DNA of 9,681 nucleotides from positions 1-9,681 of the forward strand of contig JAXMLA010000052.1 of assembly GCA_034370465.1 (NCBI GenBank). The letters are read 5' to 3'. Made by a program: the position numbers and the translations under genes. The DNA comes from UBA2197 sp034370465 (lineage in GTDB: Bacteria > Desulfobacterota > Desulfuromonadia > Desulfuromonadales > UBA2197). The notes beneath the pieces are model-generated. The model made no database searches. It saw only the letters and a program-made list of their open reading frames with translations, and was not told the DNA's origin. Below, piece by piece: positions 1-7,230 of this stretch (positions are counted from its first letter, which is position 1; the number at the start of each line of letters is the position of its first letter).

Positions 1-122
<122 letters not shown>

Positions 123-208
123 CTTGAATATCGCAATCGTCTTCGTAATTGAATCGTCTGTTTAGATTTTTTTCTTAACCCCAAAGTCCATGCTTCACCG
201 CAAGGTTT

Positions 209-333
209 TCTCCGCGTCCTCTGTGTTCTCACCAGAAGTCGGCGCCTTTAGGCGAGAGAGCAAAGCGAACGGGCGAGAGACAAGCCTTCAAGATCTGGTT
301 TCTCGCAGAGCCCGCAGAGAACACAGAAGAGAA
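209..333. repeat. Inverted CTGTGTTCTC repeat region downstream of the nucleotidyltransferase gene
   Basis: Non-coding DNA between 123 and 363. CTGTGTTCTC at 221-230 has an exact inverted copy, GAGAACACAG, at 317-326, and the flanks (CTCCGCG on one side, CGCAGAG on the other) are also similar. Between them lie two direct copies of GGCGAGAGA (251-259 and 272-280) and a small CGCC-TTTA-GGCG hairpin. Motifs of this TCTGTGTTCTCTGCG type recur in the intergenic DNA of many bacterial genomes, so this is likely a dispersed intergenic repeat. No clear terminator for the minus-strand gene ending at 364 was found here: no hairpin is followed by a T run on that strand. Confidence 0.4.
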
Positions 334-363
334 GCAAAAAATTTTGTCTGTTTTATCCCAAGT

Positions 364-2868
364 TCAGTCGCGACGCAACTCCTGCTGCCACCCTTCGACC
401 TTAGCGCAATATTCATCCAGCAGGCGTTTTGCCCGCTCTGCATCGTCGGCTTCCGCGACCACGTGGACCAGGGAGCGATACTGATCCGGGAGGACCAGGA
501 CCCAGGCATCATCGAGGTAAACTTTGACGCCATCGATAAAGGAGACATCGAGATCGACCGAGTCCTCACTCATCTTGCGCATAATCCCCCCTTTGAGATC
601 GAAAGAACAGGGGAGCTGCGCCCGGCAATAGGTGCGCCGCGACAGTTCACTGCGCAGCTGCCCGAGCTTCAGACCGGTACGGGTGAGCATCTCCAGGATC
701 TTGGCGACCGTGAAGAGTGCATCAAAGTTGGGCTGGAAGATTGGAAAGGCGACCCGACCATCGAGGGCGGCAGCCATGCACACCTGCTTCTCCTTGGCCG
801 CTTCGACCAGGGCGCGGCCGTCCTCCTTCACCCGCTTGACCTTCAATCCTTCCCCCGTTGCCGCCAGCTCCACCGCCGAAGGGGCGGCGACGGGGACGAC
901 GAGGATCCCCTGTTTTTTGGCGCGGCAGGTCAGGGAGACCAGGGTCATCAAGGCCTCCAGCTCACTGAGGACGAAACCGGTTTCATCGACGATACGGAGC
1001 CGCTCGCCGGAGGGTCCCATCCAGAAACCGGCGACCGCCTCCAGGGTGACGACGATGCGCGACAGTTGATCGATCGCCCGCTCGGTCTGGTCGGCAGTCT
1101 TGCCGGTATACGCTTCGACCATGTGGGCATTGAGTTCGATGACTTCACAGCCGAGCTCACTCAACAGAGCGGGGAGGACGGCACCGGCCGGCGAGTGATT
1201 AAGATCGATGACGACCTTGGGGGCAGCGAGGCGGAGGAGGTCGCGGTCGACGGCGCGCAGGAAACCTTCATGATAAAAATCGTAGATGCGCGGGAGTTCG
1301 TGAATCGCTCCGGGTTCGGTGTAATGGACGCGCCGGAAGTTCTCCTTGAAAAAGACCCGCTCGATCGCTTTCGCTGAATTCACCGAGATCTCGACGCCGT
1401 CGGCATCGTAAAAGATAATCTCGGTGATGGCGGGATCGTCCAGCGCCTGGCGGAAATGGACACCACCGACTTCGCCGAAGGTGGTGAGCTTGTAGCGCAG
1501 CACCGGCAGGGAGATCATCTTGACATCGCGCACATTGACCCCGCTGGACAGGACGCCGCCGAGGAAGGCACGTTTGAGCATGCGCGACGCATGAATCGGG
1601 TCTCGGCCGGCGAGGATAAAGGAATCCTTGGGCAGGGTCGATCCGTAAGCGGCGCCGAGCTTGGCGGCAAACTCGGGGGTGAGTTCGACATTGGTCAGAC
1701 CGCGCACCATCGCTCCCTCGAAGAGACTCTTGCGCCACTTCTCCCCCCAGATGAGATTGGTGGTAACGATCGCCCCCCCTTCCACCTCTTTACGCGGCCA
1801 GATCTTGACATCCTTCTTGACCAGCGCCTGCGCGCCGATAATCGTCTCGGCGCCGATGATCGCTCCTTCTTCGACCGTGACCTCTTCACCCAGCCGGACA
1901 CTGTGACACAGGACCGCGCCCTGGACCCGGCTCCCCTTTTTGAGGTGAACGTTGTCCCAGAGGACCGCGCCATCGAGGTCAACTCCTTCTTCGATCGAGC
2001 AGTTACGGCCGATAATGCTGTTTTTGAGGTGAGCGCCGGCATGGATCTGGCTGTTCTCGCCGACCACCACCATCCCTTCGAGGATGGCGTTGCGGCACTG
2101 CGCTTCCTGACCGAGATAGATCCGGCTCCCAGGCGTCGCCTGTTCATCGATCTTGACCACCACCCGCCCGGCGCAGATGTCTTGACTGGCTTCGAGGTAC
2201 GCTTCGGTATTGCCGATATCGGCCCAGAAACCGCTGAGAGTGCAGCCAAAGAGGGGCGCTTGCTCTTCGAGCATGCGCGGAAAGATATCCTTCGACCAAT
2301 CGCGGTTGGCATTGGCGTCGATCAAATCGAGGACGGCCGGCTCCAGGACATAAATACCGGTGTTGATGGTGTCGGAGAAGACCTCGCCCCACCCCGGCTT
2401 TTCGAGAAACTTGCTGATCCGCCCCTCCTTGTTGGTGATGACGACCCCGAATTGCAAGGGATCTTTCACCGAGGTCAGGGTGATCGTTGCCAGCGCCTGC
2501 TTTTCCCGGTGGAAAGCGATGGCCTGCGACAGGTCAAAATCGGTGAGGAGATCGCCGCTGATAATCAGAAAAGTATCGTCGAGATATTTGGCCGCCGCCT
2601 TGACCGCCCCGGCAGTGCCGAAATCTTCCAGGGGGGTGACGTAAGTAATCCGTACGCCGAATTCACTGCCATCACCGAAGAAGCGCTTGATCGTCATCGG
2701 CTGATGATAAAGGAGGAAGATCAGCTCGGTAATGCCGTGTTTTTTCAACAGGTCGACGATATGGAGCATAATCGGCCGGTTGACCAGCGGGATCATCGGC
2801 TTGGGGAGATCGATGGTCAAGGGCTGAATACGGGTCCCGAATCCTCCAGCCATTATCACTGCTTTCAT
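364..2868 (-). CDS. Sugar-1-phosphate nucleotidyltransferase fused to a phosphomannomutase-like domain (annotated class: mannose-1-phosphate guanylyltransferase)
   Basis: 834 residues in three parts. Residues 1-235 are a nucleotidyltransferase with the signature GGFGTR at 8-13, PLT at 16-18, LPKP with Lys23, SGD ending at Asp106, EKP at 156-158 and WADIGN at 215-220, so this half looks catalytically competent. Residues about 245-360 are a left-handed beta-helix of hexapeptide repeats, as in eukaryotic-type GDP-mannose pyrophosphorylases. Residues about 385-815 align with alpha-phosphohexomutases, but the key loops are gone: the TASHNP serine loop reads GGVHFRQ near 468-474, the DGDxDR metal loop reads GPSGER at 618-623, and the RPSGTEP phosphate loop reads LPDQYRS at 793-799. 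Related fusions in cyanobacteria and Geobacter-type bacteria are annotated as mannose-1-phosphate guanylyltransferases. The true sugar and nucleotide cannot be read from sequence. The ATG at 2868 has a strong GGAGG 5 bases upstream. It is the last gene of the sensor-receiver operon and probably supplies a nucleotide sugar for polysaccharide synthesis. Confidence 0.88.
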   Translation of the reverse strand: MKAVIMAGGFGTRIQPLTIDLPKPMIPLVNRPIMLHIVDLLKKHGITELIFLLYHQPMTIKRFFGDGSEFGVRITYVTPLEDFGTAGAVKAAAKYLDDTFLIISGDLLTDFDLSQAIAFHREKQALATITLTSVKDPLQFGVVITNKEGRISKFLEKPGWGEVFSDTINTGIYVLEPAVLDLIDANANRDWSKDIFPRMLEEQAPLFGCTLSGFWADIGNTEAYLEASQDICAGRVVVKIDEQATPGSRIYLGQEAQCRNAILEGMVVVGENSQIHAGAHLKNSIIGRNCSIEEGVDLDGAVLWDNVHLKKGSRVQGAVLCHSVRLGEEVTVEEGAIIGAETIIGAQALVKKDVKIWPRKEVEGGAIVTTNLIWGEKWRKSLFEGAMVRGLTNVELTPEFAAKLGAAYGSTLPKDSFILAGRDPIHASRMLKRAFLGGVLSSGVNVRDVKMISLPVLRYKLTTFGEVGGVHFRQALDDPAITEIIFYDADGVEISVNSAKAIERVFFKENFRRVHYTEPGAIHELPRIYDFYHEGFLRAVDRDLLRLAAPKVVIDLNHSPAGAVLPALLSELGCEVIELNAHMVEAYTGKTADQTERAIDQLSRIVVTLEAVAGFWMGPSGERLRIVDETGFVLSELEALMTLVSLTCRAKKQGILVVPVAAPSAVELAATGEGLKVKRVKEDGRALVEAAKEKQVCMAAALDGRVAFPIFQPNFDALFTVAKILEMLTRTGLKLGQLRSELSRRTYCRAQLPCSFDLKGGIMRKMSEDSVDLDVSFIDGVKVYLDDAWVLVLPDQYRSLVHVVAEADDAERAKRLLDEYCAKVEGWQQELRRD

Positions 2869-2887
2869 AACACCTCCGTAGCAGAAA

Positions 2888-2934
2888 AATTATGAATTCA
2901 GAATTATGAAGTATGAATCTAAAACTCATAATTC
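2888..2934. repeat. AT-rich inverted repeat between the receiver and nucleotidyltransferase genes
   Basis: The 81-base gap is much more AT-rich than the genes beside it. It contains a perfect 9-bp inverted repeat, GAATTATGA (2901-2909) with TCATAATTC (2926-2934), and a further related copy, TTATGAATTC, at 2890-2899. Two direct CATCCTT copies follow near 2935-2947. In the minus-strand transcript this would form a weak hairpin just before the ribosome binding site of the downstream gene. It has no T tract placed like an intrinsic terminator. It resembles dispersed AT-rich intergenic repeats. Confidence 0.45.
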
Positions 2935-2949
2935 ATCCTTCATCCTTGC

Positions 2950-3312
2950 CTATTGTTGGTTCTTCGCCAGCACCCGGGCCACTTCCGACTTCAATTCAGA
3001 GAAATCCGAACTCTTGACCACATAGCCATCGGCGATCCATGAGGAGAAATCGTCCTTGTAGCTGCTGTAGGCGGTGCACAGGATCACCGGCAGCGGCGAG
3101 CGCTCGCTCGCCAGTCGCTGCAACAGCTGTAAACCACTCTCGCCCGGCATCTGCACATCAAGAATCATCAGATCAAAGGTCGATTGTGCCAACGCTTTCT
3201 CGGCCTCGACCACTGAAGCCGCCGTCTCCACCTGATAGCCTTCGTCTTCGAGCTCGACGGCAAAGAGATGGCGAATATCCCGTTCATCATCAACCAGCAG
3301 CAGTTTAGCCAT
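2950..3312 (-). CDS. Single-domain response regulator (CheY-like receiver)
   Basis: 120 residues forming one receiver domain and nothing else. Numbered from MAKLLLVDDE, the acidic pair is Asp8-Asp9, the phospho-acceptor is Asp52 in LMILDVQMPG, the switch Thr is Thr80 in CTAYS, and the conserved Lys is Lys100. The phosphorylation machinery is therefore complete. There is no DNA-binding or enzymatic output domain, so it must act by protein-protein contact or as a phosphorelay intermediate. The frame is open further upstream, to 3363, but the ATG at 3312 is preferred: it starts exactly at the first receiver strand and AAGGAG lies 7 bases upstream. Its first 8 bases overlap the end of the kinase gene, implying translational coupling and joint function. 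Its output partner is unknown; the following nucleotidyltransferase is one candidate. Confidence 0.93.
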   Translation of the reverse strand: MAKLLLVDDERDIRHLFAVELEDEGYQVETAASVVEAEKALAQSTFDLMILDVQMPGESGLQLLQRLASERSPLPVILCTAYSSYKDDFSSWIADGYVVKSSDFSELKSEVARVLAKNQQ

Positions 3313-4885
3313 CTTCGTTCTCCTTGTTGTCGGGGAGGATAACCCTGTAGGTTGCGCCGCCATCCGGACGCTCCTCCCGTACGATTTGCCCGCCTTGCTG
3401 TTTCAACATCCGCATCACCAGGGCGAGCTCGATATCCCGGGGCTGACGCGCGGCCGCGTCCCCTTCTTCATCACCGAGAATTGCCTCGCCGCCAAACGAG
3501 AAACTCACCGCGATCCCTGTTTCGCCCCGGCTCATCTCAATCTCCAGAGCTCCTCCCAATGGTAACGCTTCGAGGCAGCGGTCAATAATAATCTTCAGGC
3601 AGTAACTGATCTTTTTAAGGTCGAAGAGCGCAATCACTTCGTTCTCAGGGAGTTCAAAAGAGCAGGAAATCCCCCGGATTTTCATCTTCTCCGCATGCAG
3701 CAGGAGAGCAGCGGCGATGGTCTTGCCGAGATTCCAGCGGTCGCGCGGCGGGTGCTGGCTATCGGTCTCGGCTAAAAGGTGACTGGAGGTTTCACCGATG
3801 AGCTCGCTTTGGCGGAGAATGACTTCGAGCCCCTGCCGCTGTTCGCTGCTGAGCTCCCCCTTGAGGAGACGGCGGGCATAACCGCCGATAATCGTCAACG
3901 GATTACGGATGCGATGGGCGATATCGGCTGACATCTCGCCGATCAGCGCCAGCTTCTCCATGCGGACAATCACCTCCTGCTGGGCGCTGAGGCGCTGGTG
4001 TGCTTCGGTCAGCTTGTTCAGTTCATGACGCAGGCGCTCGTAAAGAGCCGCCCGCTCAATGGCGTAGGAGACCGGCAGGGCAAAGGTTTCGAGGCGGTGG
4101 AGATCATTCTCGCTGATCGGCGCACCGGTGACGATATTGTCGGCAAGGAGGATGCCGATGCGCCGTTCGCCGCTCAGCAGCGGGACGAGGACGAGTTCAC
4201 TGGTACTGAGGAGTTCGAGCTGCTGCCGATCGAGACCGGGCTCGTTCCAGGGCTGGGAGATATGCACCGACTGGCGACTCTCCAGGGTCGAGACAAAGAG
4301 GTGATCGTGACGGCTCAAGGGGATGGAGAGGCCATCCAGGAGATCGCGAAAACGCGCCTGCTCACCCTTCAACTTTTCGGATAGAAACCGCCGCGCCATC
4401 TCTTCGAGCGATTCGTCGCGCTCAATAATCTCGTTCCAGATCTGCCACCCTTCGGCAGCGGTCCGCGGCCCCACGGCAAGATAACCGTTCAGCCTCTCAC
4501 TCTCCTCATCGACGAGGAGGAGGACGGCACGATTCAAGCCGTACCCCTTGCCGGCGGTGATGGCCGTCAGGGCCATGACAATGACTTCTTCCCGGCCCAG
4601 GGAGCCCTGGAGAAAGAGTCCGACATCACGGAGGAATTCAAACTCGCGATCATTCCCCTTTAAACGATAATCAAGCTCTTCGATCCGGTGTTGGGCCAAC
4701 AACAAGGCGGCGGCAAGGGATGTTTGCGTCTCCCCCTCTTGCCCCTGCGAGAGGTTACGAATTTTCAGCCAGAAGGAAGCACACTCAAGACAGCGGTCAA
4801 GGCTGTCCCCTTCGTCTTCACCCCTGCCAGGGTGGACGCAAGACATCTGATCAAGACAAAAAGTTGCTGGCAAAAAGTTATCCAC
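3305..4885 (-). CDS. GAF-domain sensor histidine kinase with degenerate ATP-binding domain
   Basis: 526 residues, no membrane segment, so a cytoplasmic sensor. The N-terminus has Cys10, Cys16, Cys32 and Cys35 (the last two as CLEC), a possible metal or redox site. A GAF-like region spans about 85-285, with a coiled linker at 280-310. The dimerisation/phosphoacceptor helix carries His324 in AHRIRNPL, but the usual acidic residue after the His is Arg325. The C-terminal HATPase-like part (about 385-518) has lost its ATP-binding residues: the N-box Asn aligns with Arg436 in RCLEAL, the G1 DxGxG is replaced by SFGGEA near 463-468, and the G2 GLGL is replaced by DIELAL at 484-489. It may be a pseudokinase, phosphatase or phosphotransfer partner for the overlapping receiver. 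GTG at 4885 is the first possible start after an in-frame stop. Met14 (4846) is an alternative but would lose Cys10. Neither has a clear Shine-Dalgarno sequence. Confidence 0.88.
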   Translation of the reverse strand: MDNFLPATFCLDQMSCVHPGRGEDEGDSLDRCLECASFWLKIRNLSQGQEGETQTSLAAALLLAQHRIEELDYRLKGNDREFEFLRDVGLFLQGSLGREEVIVMALTAITAGKGYGLNRAVLLLVDEESERLNGYLAVGPRTAAEGWQIWNEIIERDESLEEMARRFLSEKLKGEQARFRDLLDGLSIPLSRHDHLFVSTLESRQSVHISQPWNEPGLDRQQLELLSTSELVLVPLLSGERRIGILLADNIVTGAPISENDLHRLETFALPVSYAIERAALYERLRHELNKLTEAHQRLSAQQEVIVRMEKLALIGEMSADIAHRIRNPLTIIGGYARRLLKGELSSEQRQGLEVILRQSELIGETSSHLLAETDSQHPPRDRWNLGKTIAAALLLHAEKMKIRGISCSFELPENEVIALFDLKKISYCLKIIIDRCLEALPLGGALEIEMSRGETGIAVSFSFGGEAILGDEEGDAAARQPRDIELALVMRMLKQQGGQIVREERPDGGATYRVILPDNKENEDG

Positions 4886-4886
4886 A
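4878..4886 (+). other. Consensus DnaA box TTATCCACA
   Basis: The sequence TTATCCACA matches the strong E. coli DnaA box exactly. It covers the GTG start of the sensor kinase gene, about 50 bases downstream of its predicted promoter. Two direct copies of CAAAAAGTT (4857-4865 and 4871-4879) lie beside and partly over it. Only one perfect box was noticed and there is no AT-rich unwinding region with clustered boxes, so this is not an origin. A regulatory role for DnaA or a chance match are both possible. Confidence 0.45.
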
Positions 4887-4941
4887 GGTCAATAATCCGA
4901 AGTCGGAGCAGAAGATGACAGGGCGAGAATATTTGCGGAAA

Positions 4942-4969
4942 AGTATAACATGCTTTAGGAAATAGCCAA
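4942..4969 (-). promoter_or_regulatory. Sigma70-like promoter for the sensor-receiver-nucleotidyltransferase operon
   Basis: Read on the minus strand: -35 TTGGCT (4964-4969), a 16-base spacer, and -10 TATACT (4942-4947) preceded by TGT, an extended -10. Transcription would begin near 4935, giving a leader of about 50 bases to the GTG at 4885. It sits in the 153-base divergent gap shared with the radical SAM gene. No equally good promoter was seen for the plus strand. Confidence 0.6.
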
Positions 4970-5038
4970 GAAAAAGAGATGTTAATCATTCAGTCTGAAG
5001 ATTTGCCCTCCCCTCTCTTTCCGTGGCATAGTCCCGCC

Positions 5039-5956
5039 ATGGAAAAGAAACGCTACAACCTTTATTCGAATTATCTCAAGGAGCAATTCGGCAGCCGGGT
5101 GCACAAGATTTCCGTCGATGCCGGCTTCGGTTGCCCCAATCGCGCCGGCGGCCGCAGTGCCTCCGGCTGCATCTACTGTGATCCGACCGGATCGGGCTCC
5201 GTCGGCCTCGATCGCCGGCTCTCGATTGCCGAACAGCTCGAAGCGGGGAAGGGGATCATGCAGCGCAAATACAAGGCGCAACAGTTTATCGCCTATTTTC
5301 AACCCTTCTCCAATACCTTTGCTCCGGTTGCCACCCTGCGCGCCCTGTACGACGAGGCCCTCGCCGACGACGGTGTCGTCGGTCTCGCCATCGGGACCCG
5401 TCCCGACTGCCTGCCGGATGATGTCCTCGATCTTTTGGGCGAATACGCTCGGCGCACCGATCTCTGGCTGGAGATCGGCGTGCAGTCGAGCCACGACCGG
5501 ACCTTGCAGTTCCTGCGCCGCGGGCACGACTACAGCTGCTTCCTCGATGCAATCGCGCGCGCCCGACAACGGGGCCTGCGCCTCTGCGCCCACCTTATCC
5601 TCGGCCTCCCCGGCGAAGACCGCGCGGCCGTCCTCGCCACCACCGCCGAGATGGCGCGCCTGCAGATCGACGGCGTCAAACTCCACCTCCTCCACATCCT
5701 TGCCGGCACGGAGCTCGGCGACGCTTATCAGCGCTGCGAGATCCCGGTTCTGGAGCAGAAGGAGTACGTTGCTCTCGCCTGCGACGTCCTCGAACGCCTC
5801 CCCGCCGCAACAGTCATCCAGCGCCTCACCGGCGACGGCCCCCGCGACCGTCTCCTTGCCCCCTTGTGGTCGCTGAAGAAGTGGGAGGTCCTCAACGCCA
5901 TCGACGCCGAGCTGGAACGACGCGACACCCGACAGGGGGACTACTTCTCCGCATGA
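5039..5956 (+). CDS. TIGR01212-family radical SAM protein (YhcC-like)
   Basis: 305 residues, the usual length for this family. The cluster-binding motif is Cys32-x11-Cys44-x2-Cys47 (CPNR ... CIYC) instead of the classic CX3CX2C, a feature of the TIGR01212/YhcC and Elp3-like groups. Other family blocks are FIAYFQ, the GTRPDCLPDDVLDLL stretch, LEIGVQS, RGHDY, HLILGLPGE, GVKLHLLHIL and a C-terminal LLAPLW. These proteins bind a 4Fe-4S cluster and S-adenosylmethionine; the substrate is not established. An in-frame ATG at 4979 would add 20 residues with no family similarity, so the ATG at 5039, just ahead of RYNLYSNYL, is preferred although its Shine-Dalgarno is poor. The stop overlaps the recO start as ATGA, so the two are translationally coupled. 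Confidence 0.9.
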   Translation: MEKKRYNLYSNYLKEQFGSRVHKISVDAGFGCPNRAGGRSASGCIYCDPTGSGSVGLDRRLSIAEQLEAGKGIMQRKYKAQQFIAYFQPFSNTFAPVATLRALYDEALADDGVVGLAIGTRPDCLPDDVLDLLGEYARRTDLWLEIGVQSSHDRTLQFLRRGHDYSCFLDAIARARQRGLRLCAHLILGLPGEDRAAVLATTAEMARLQIDGVKLHLLHILAGTELGDAYQRCEIPVLEQKEYVALACDVLERLPAATVIQRLTGDGPRDRLLAPLWSLKKWEVLNAIDAELERRDTRQGDYFSA

Positions 5957-6702
5957 ACCTGCACGTCAGCGACGCTATCATCCTTCACCACCACAATTAC
6001 GGCGAGAGTGACCGCATCGTCACCTTCCTCTCACCGGAAGAAGGGATTTGCAAAGGCTTTGCCCGCAACGCCCGCGCCAGTCGCAAACGCTTCGGACCCG
6101 CCCTCGAACCCTTCTCCTCCTGCCGGATGCACTACAGCACCGCCAAGAGCGGAGAGCTCCTCAGCCTGCGTGAAGCCGAACTGATCGATCTGCGCGTCGG
6201 TCTGCGTCGCGACTTGCAATCTTTAGCCCTAGCCGCCTACGGCTGCGAAGTCGTCGAAGCCTTGGGCGGCGGCCACGGCCACCCCGAAATCTTCGCCCTC
6301 CTTGCCGCCTATCTCGACCACCTCGCCGGCGCCGGCGCCACCCCGGAAGCGCGCCTGCTCCTGGAGATCCGTCTCCTCTTCCACTCCGGCTATGCCCCGC
6401 ACCTCCTCCACTGCGCCGAATGTTTTGGTCCCCTCCCCGCCACCTTTTCCTTCTCTGCCGAACTCGGTGGCAGCCTCTGTCCGGACTGCGCCCCGCCGGG
6501 GTTGATGACCGTCTCCCTCGGCACCATCGGCACTCTCAACCGCCTCGCCCGCACCCCGATCGAAGCCTTTAGCGGCTTCCATTTCGGTGAGCGGACCTTG
6601 AATGAAGGGGGGCGCATCCTCAGCGACGCCCTGCGCCAGCACTTGACCAGGCCGCTGAAGTCGCTAACCTTTTTGGAGGCGGTCCAGCCGGCAGATTTGT
6701 AG
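5953..6702 (+). CDS. recO: DNA repair protein RecO
   Basis: 249 residues, normal for RecO. The N-terminal OB fold starts with DAIILHHHNYGESDRIVTFL, and the GFARNARASRKRFGPALEPF stretch after it is the diagnostic RecO block. The middle is helical. The C-terminal part has a zinc site, Cys154-x2-Cys157 and Cys176-x2-Cys179, as in zinc-binding RecO proteins. RecO works with RecR to load RecA onto SSB-coated single-stranded DNA in gap repair and to anneal strands. The frame stays open upstream into the previous gene, but the start is set by the family N-terminus and by the 4-base ATGA overlap with the radical SAM gene, which indicates coupled translation. A GCCGGC/GCCGGC inverted repeat (6687-6692, 6702-6707) lies at its stop codon without a T run. 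Confidence 0.95.
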   Translation: MNLHVSDAIILHHHNYGESDRIVTFLSPEEGICKGFARNARASRKRFGPALEPFSSCRMHYSTAKSGELLSLREAELIDLRVGLRRDLQSLALAAYGCEVVEALGGGHGHPEIFALLAAYLDHLAGAGATPEARLLLEIRLLFHSGYAPHLLHCAECFGPLPATFSFSAELGGSLCPDCAPPGLMTVSLGTIGTLNRLARTPIEAFSGFHFGERTLNEGGRILSDALRQHLTRPLKSLTFLEAVQPADL

Positions 6703-6730
6703 CCGGCGGCATCTATCAGGAGAATCTTCC

Positions 6731-7198
6731 ATGAATCATCCCATGCGCCGCCCGGAACGCGGAATCAGTGAAAGTGAAGCCCGGCAACTCTTGGAGCAGA
6801 GCGAATACGGCATCCTCTCTACCTGCGGAGCCGACGGTCAGCCGTACGGCCTCCCCCTCAGTTATTGTGTCATCGACAATGCCATCTACTTTCACTGCGC
6901 CCAGGCCGGGCACAAGATCGAAAATCTTGCCGCCGACAGCCGGGTCTCCTTCTGCGTGGTCGGGAAGACCGAGGTGCTGCCGGAGAGCTTCTCCACCCGC
7001 TACGAAAGCGTCATCGTCTTTGGCCGGGCTGCCGAGGTCCTGGACGCAGAGAAGCAGCAGGCCCTCGAAGGGCTGCTGCGGAAATATTCCGCCCCCTTCC
7101 TGGCCGAGGGACTGGCCTATGTTGCCGCCAAGTGGGAGAAGACCAAGGTGATTCGTATCGATATCGACAAGATCAGCGGCAAGGCGCGGCGCATCTGA
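6731..7198 (+). CDS. Pyridoxamine 5'-phosphate oxidase-like (NimA-related) flavin-binding protein
   Basis: 155 residues of the FMN-binding split-barrel type. It starts with the typical MRRPER then ISESEARQLLEQSEYGILST, followed by GQPYGLPLSYCV, IYFHCAQAGHKIENL, VSFCVVG and a YESVIVFGRAAEV strand. His61 in AGHKIENL sits where NimA-type proteins carry a cofactor-proximal His. Members bind FMN, F420 or heme; some reduce nitroimidazoles, but most are of unknown substrate, so a drug-resistance role should not be assumed. The start at 6731 has AGGAG 8 bases upstream; Met5 is a weaker alternative. It lies 28 bases after recO and 32 bases before the cupin gene, on the same strand, and is probably co-transcribed with them. 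Confidence 0.85.
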   Translation: MNHPMRRPERGISESEARQLLEQSEYGILSTCGADGQPYGLPLSYCVIDNAIYFHCAQAGHKIENLAADSRVSFCVVGKTEVLPESFSTRYESVIVFGRAAEVLDAEKQQALEGLLRKYSAPFLAEGLAYVAAKWEKTKVIRIDIDKISGKARRI

Positions 7199-7230
7199 AC
7201 GCCAATCGCAAGAGAAAGCAGGACTGAACC

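Noticed and set aside
190..1377. Long plus-strand open frame (395 codons) opposite the nucleotidyltransferase gene
   Set aside because: It is antisense to a gene with clear domain signatures, has a composition rich in Asp, Gly and Arg typical of reverse-complement reading of GC-rich codons, and shows no motif or ribosome site.
1456..2895. Plus-strand open frame of 479 codons opposite the 5' half of the nucleotidyltransferase gene
   Set aside because: It lies antisense to the signature-bearing GGxGTR domain and beta-helix; its size follows from high GC content. No recognisable domain.
2888..2947. Possible CRISPR-like repeat array in the AT-rich gap
   Set aside because: The repeats are short, irregular and without spacers of equal length; they form an inverted repeat in a gap of only 81 bases.
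4857..4990. Possible replication origin at the DnaA box
   Set aside because: Only one perfect box was seen, without clustered boxes, an AT-rich unwinding element, or neighbouring dnaA/dnaN/gidA genes.
4982..5695. Minus-strand open frame of 237 codons across the radical SAM gene
   Set aside because: It covers the antisense of the Cys-motif and other conserved blocks, and its sequence is Gly/Ala/Asp-rich without family features.
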